Positions 63,721-64,000 of a stretch of 64,000 bases of DNA are shown in pieces. Position 1 is the stretch's first letter; every line of letters starts with the position of its first letter. The notes beneath the pieces were generated by a model. It did no database searches, was not told where the DNA came from, and saw only the letters and a program-made list of their open reading frames with translations. Made by a program: the position numbers and the translations under genes. Source of the DNA: Nautilus pompilius (taxonomy: Eukaryota > Mollusca > Cephalopoda > Nautilida > Nautilidae); the NCBI GenBank assembly GCA_018389105.1, contig JACATO010000132.1:2430501-2494500 (forward strand), written 5' to 3'.

Positions 63721-64000
63721 TGTAAATGGAAGGAAAAAAAAAGCAAGAGAAAAGTTTGCATTACATGGAAAATCTAAAATAATAAAAAAAATAAAAAAAA
63801 CACTTGGAGATTTTCTTAAACTTTCTTTGCTCTCATAAACTTTTCTGTAATGCAAAGCCGAGTCTTGGGATCAAAAGAATACCCTTATGAAAACGGTCTC
63901 ATCTATATGAATTCTGGCACAACAAAGGCTTTGTTTATGAGTAACTTCAAAAGAAACATATTATTACAAACTGCTACAATTTTGTGCAGATGATGACAAT
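63165..64000. other. GC/CpG-rich stretch and window end
   Basis: 63165-63720 is much richer in CG dinucleotides than the rest of the window and contains an inverted CCAAT box (CCCATTGGCTG near 63660-63671). It could be the 5' region of the hAT copy or a host promoter. After 63730 the DNA is AT-rich again with A tracts. No gene recognised. Confidence 0.45.

Overview
The window is nuclear DNA from an animal, most likely an arthropod. The evidence is long AT-rich introns with GT...AG borders, a conserved metazoan gene split over at least 13 exons, many decayed DNA transposons, and a nuclear copy of mitochondrial DNA (NUMT). The NUMT gene order (nad2, cox1, atp6 on one strand, nad5 and nad4 on the other) is the arthropod ground pattern. 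I cannot name the species. No prokaryotic operon, CRISPR array or rRNA gene is visible.

Positions 1 to about 50,420 are dominated by one gene on the + strand, the orthologue of HGS/Hrs (hepatocyte growth factor-regulated tyrosine kinase substrate), the ESCRT-0 subunit that sorts ubiquitinated cargo on endosomes. Thirteen coding exons join in frame into 656 residues: the C-terminal half of the VHS domain, the FYVE zinc finger, a ubiquitin-interacting motif, a PSAP motif, the coiled-coil helical domain and a Gln/Pro-rich tail ending in LISFD. Roughly the first 65 residues lie upstream of the window. One intron has a GC donor. A poly(A) signal lies 0.4 kb after the stop codon.

The introns hold a tRNA-derived SINE, a terminal fragment of a hAT element, three Tc1-like remnants, one old and two better preserved mariner copies, Tigger-like fragments, and a pogo-like element (42,085-45,461) that carries one of the mariners nested inside it.

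Downstream of the gene (50.6-64 kb) is a field of dead mobile DNA. It holds a broken copy of a transposon-associated protein family I recognise but cannot name, an unclassified dispersed repeat, the NUMT (about 52.4-57.9 kb), a Tigger element with terminal repeats (58,447-60,471), and a hAT transposase pseudogene (about 61.1-63.2 kb) embedded in unusually GC- and CpG-rich DNA. The hAT terminus matches the fragment in HGS intron 2, which ties the two regions to one transposon family.

The only host gene supported here is HGS. Everything else is mobile-element or organelle-derived, and every transposase reading frame carries visible breaks.
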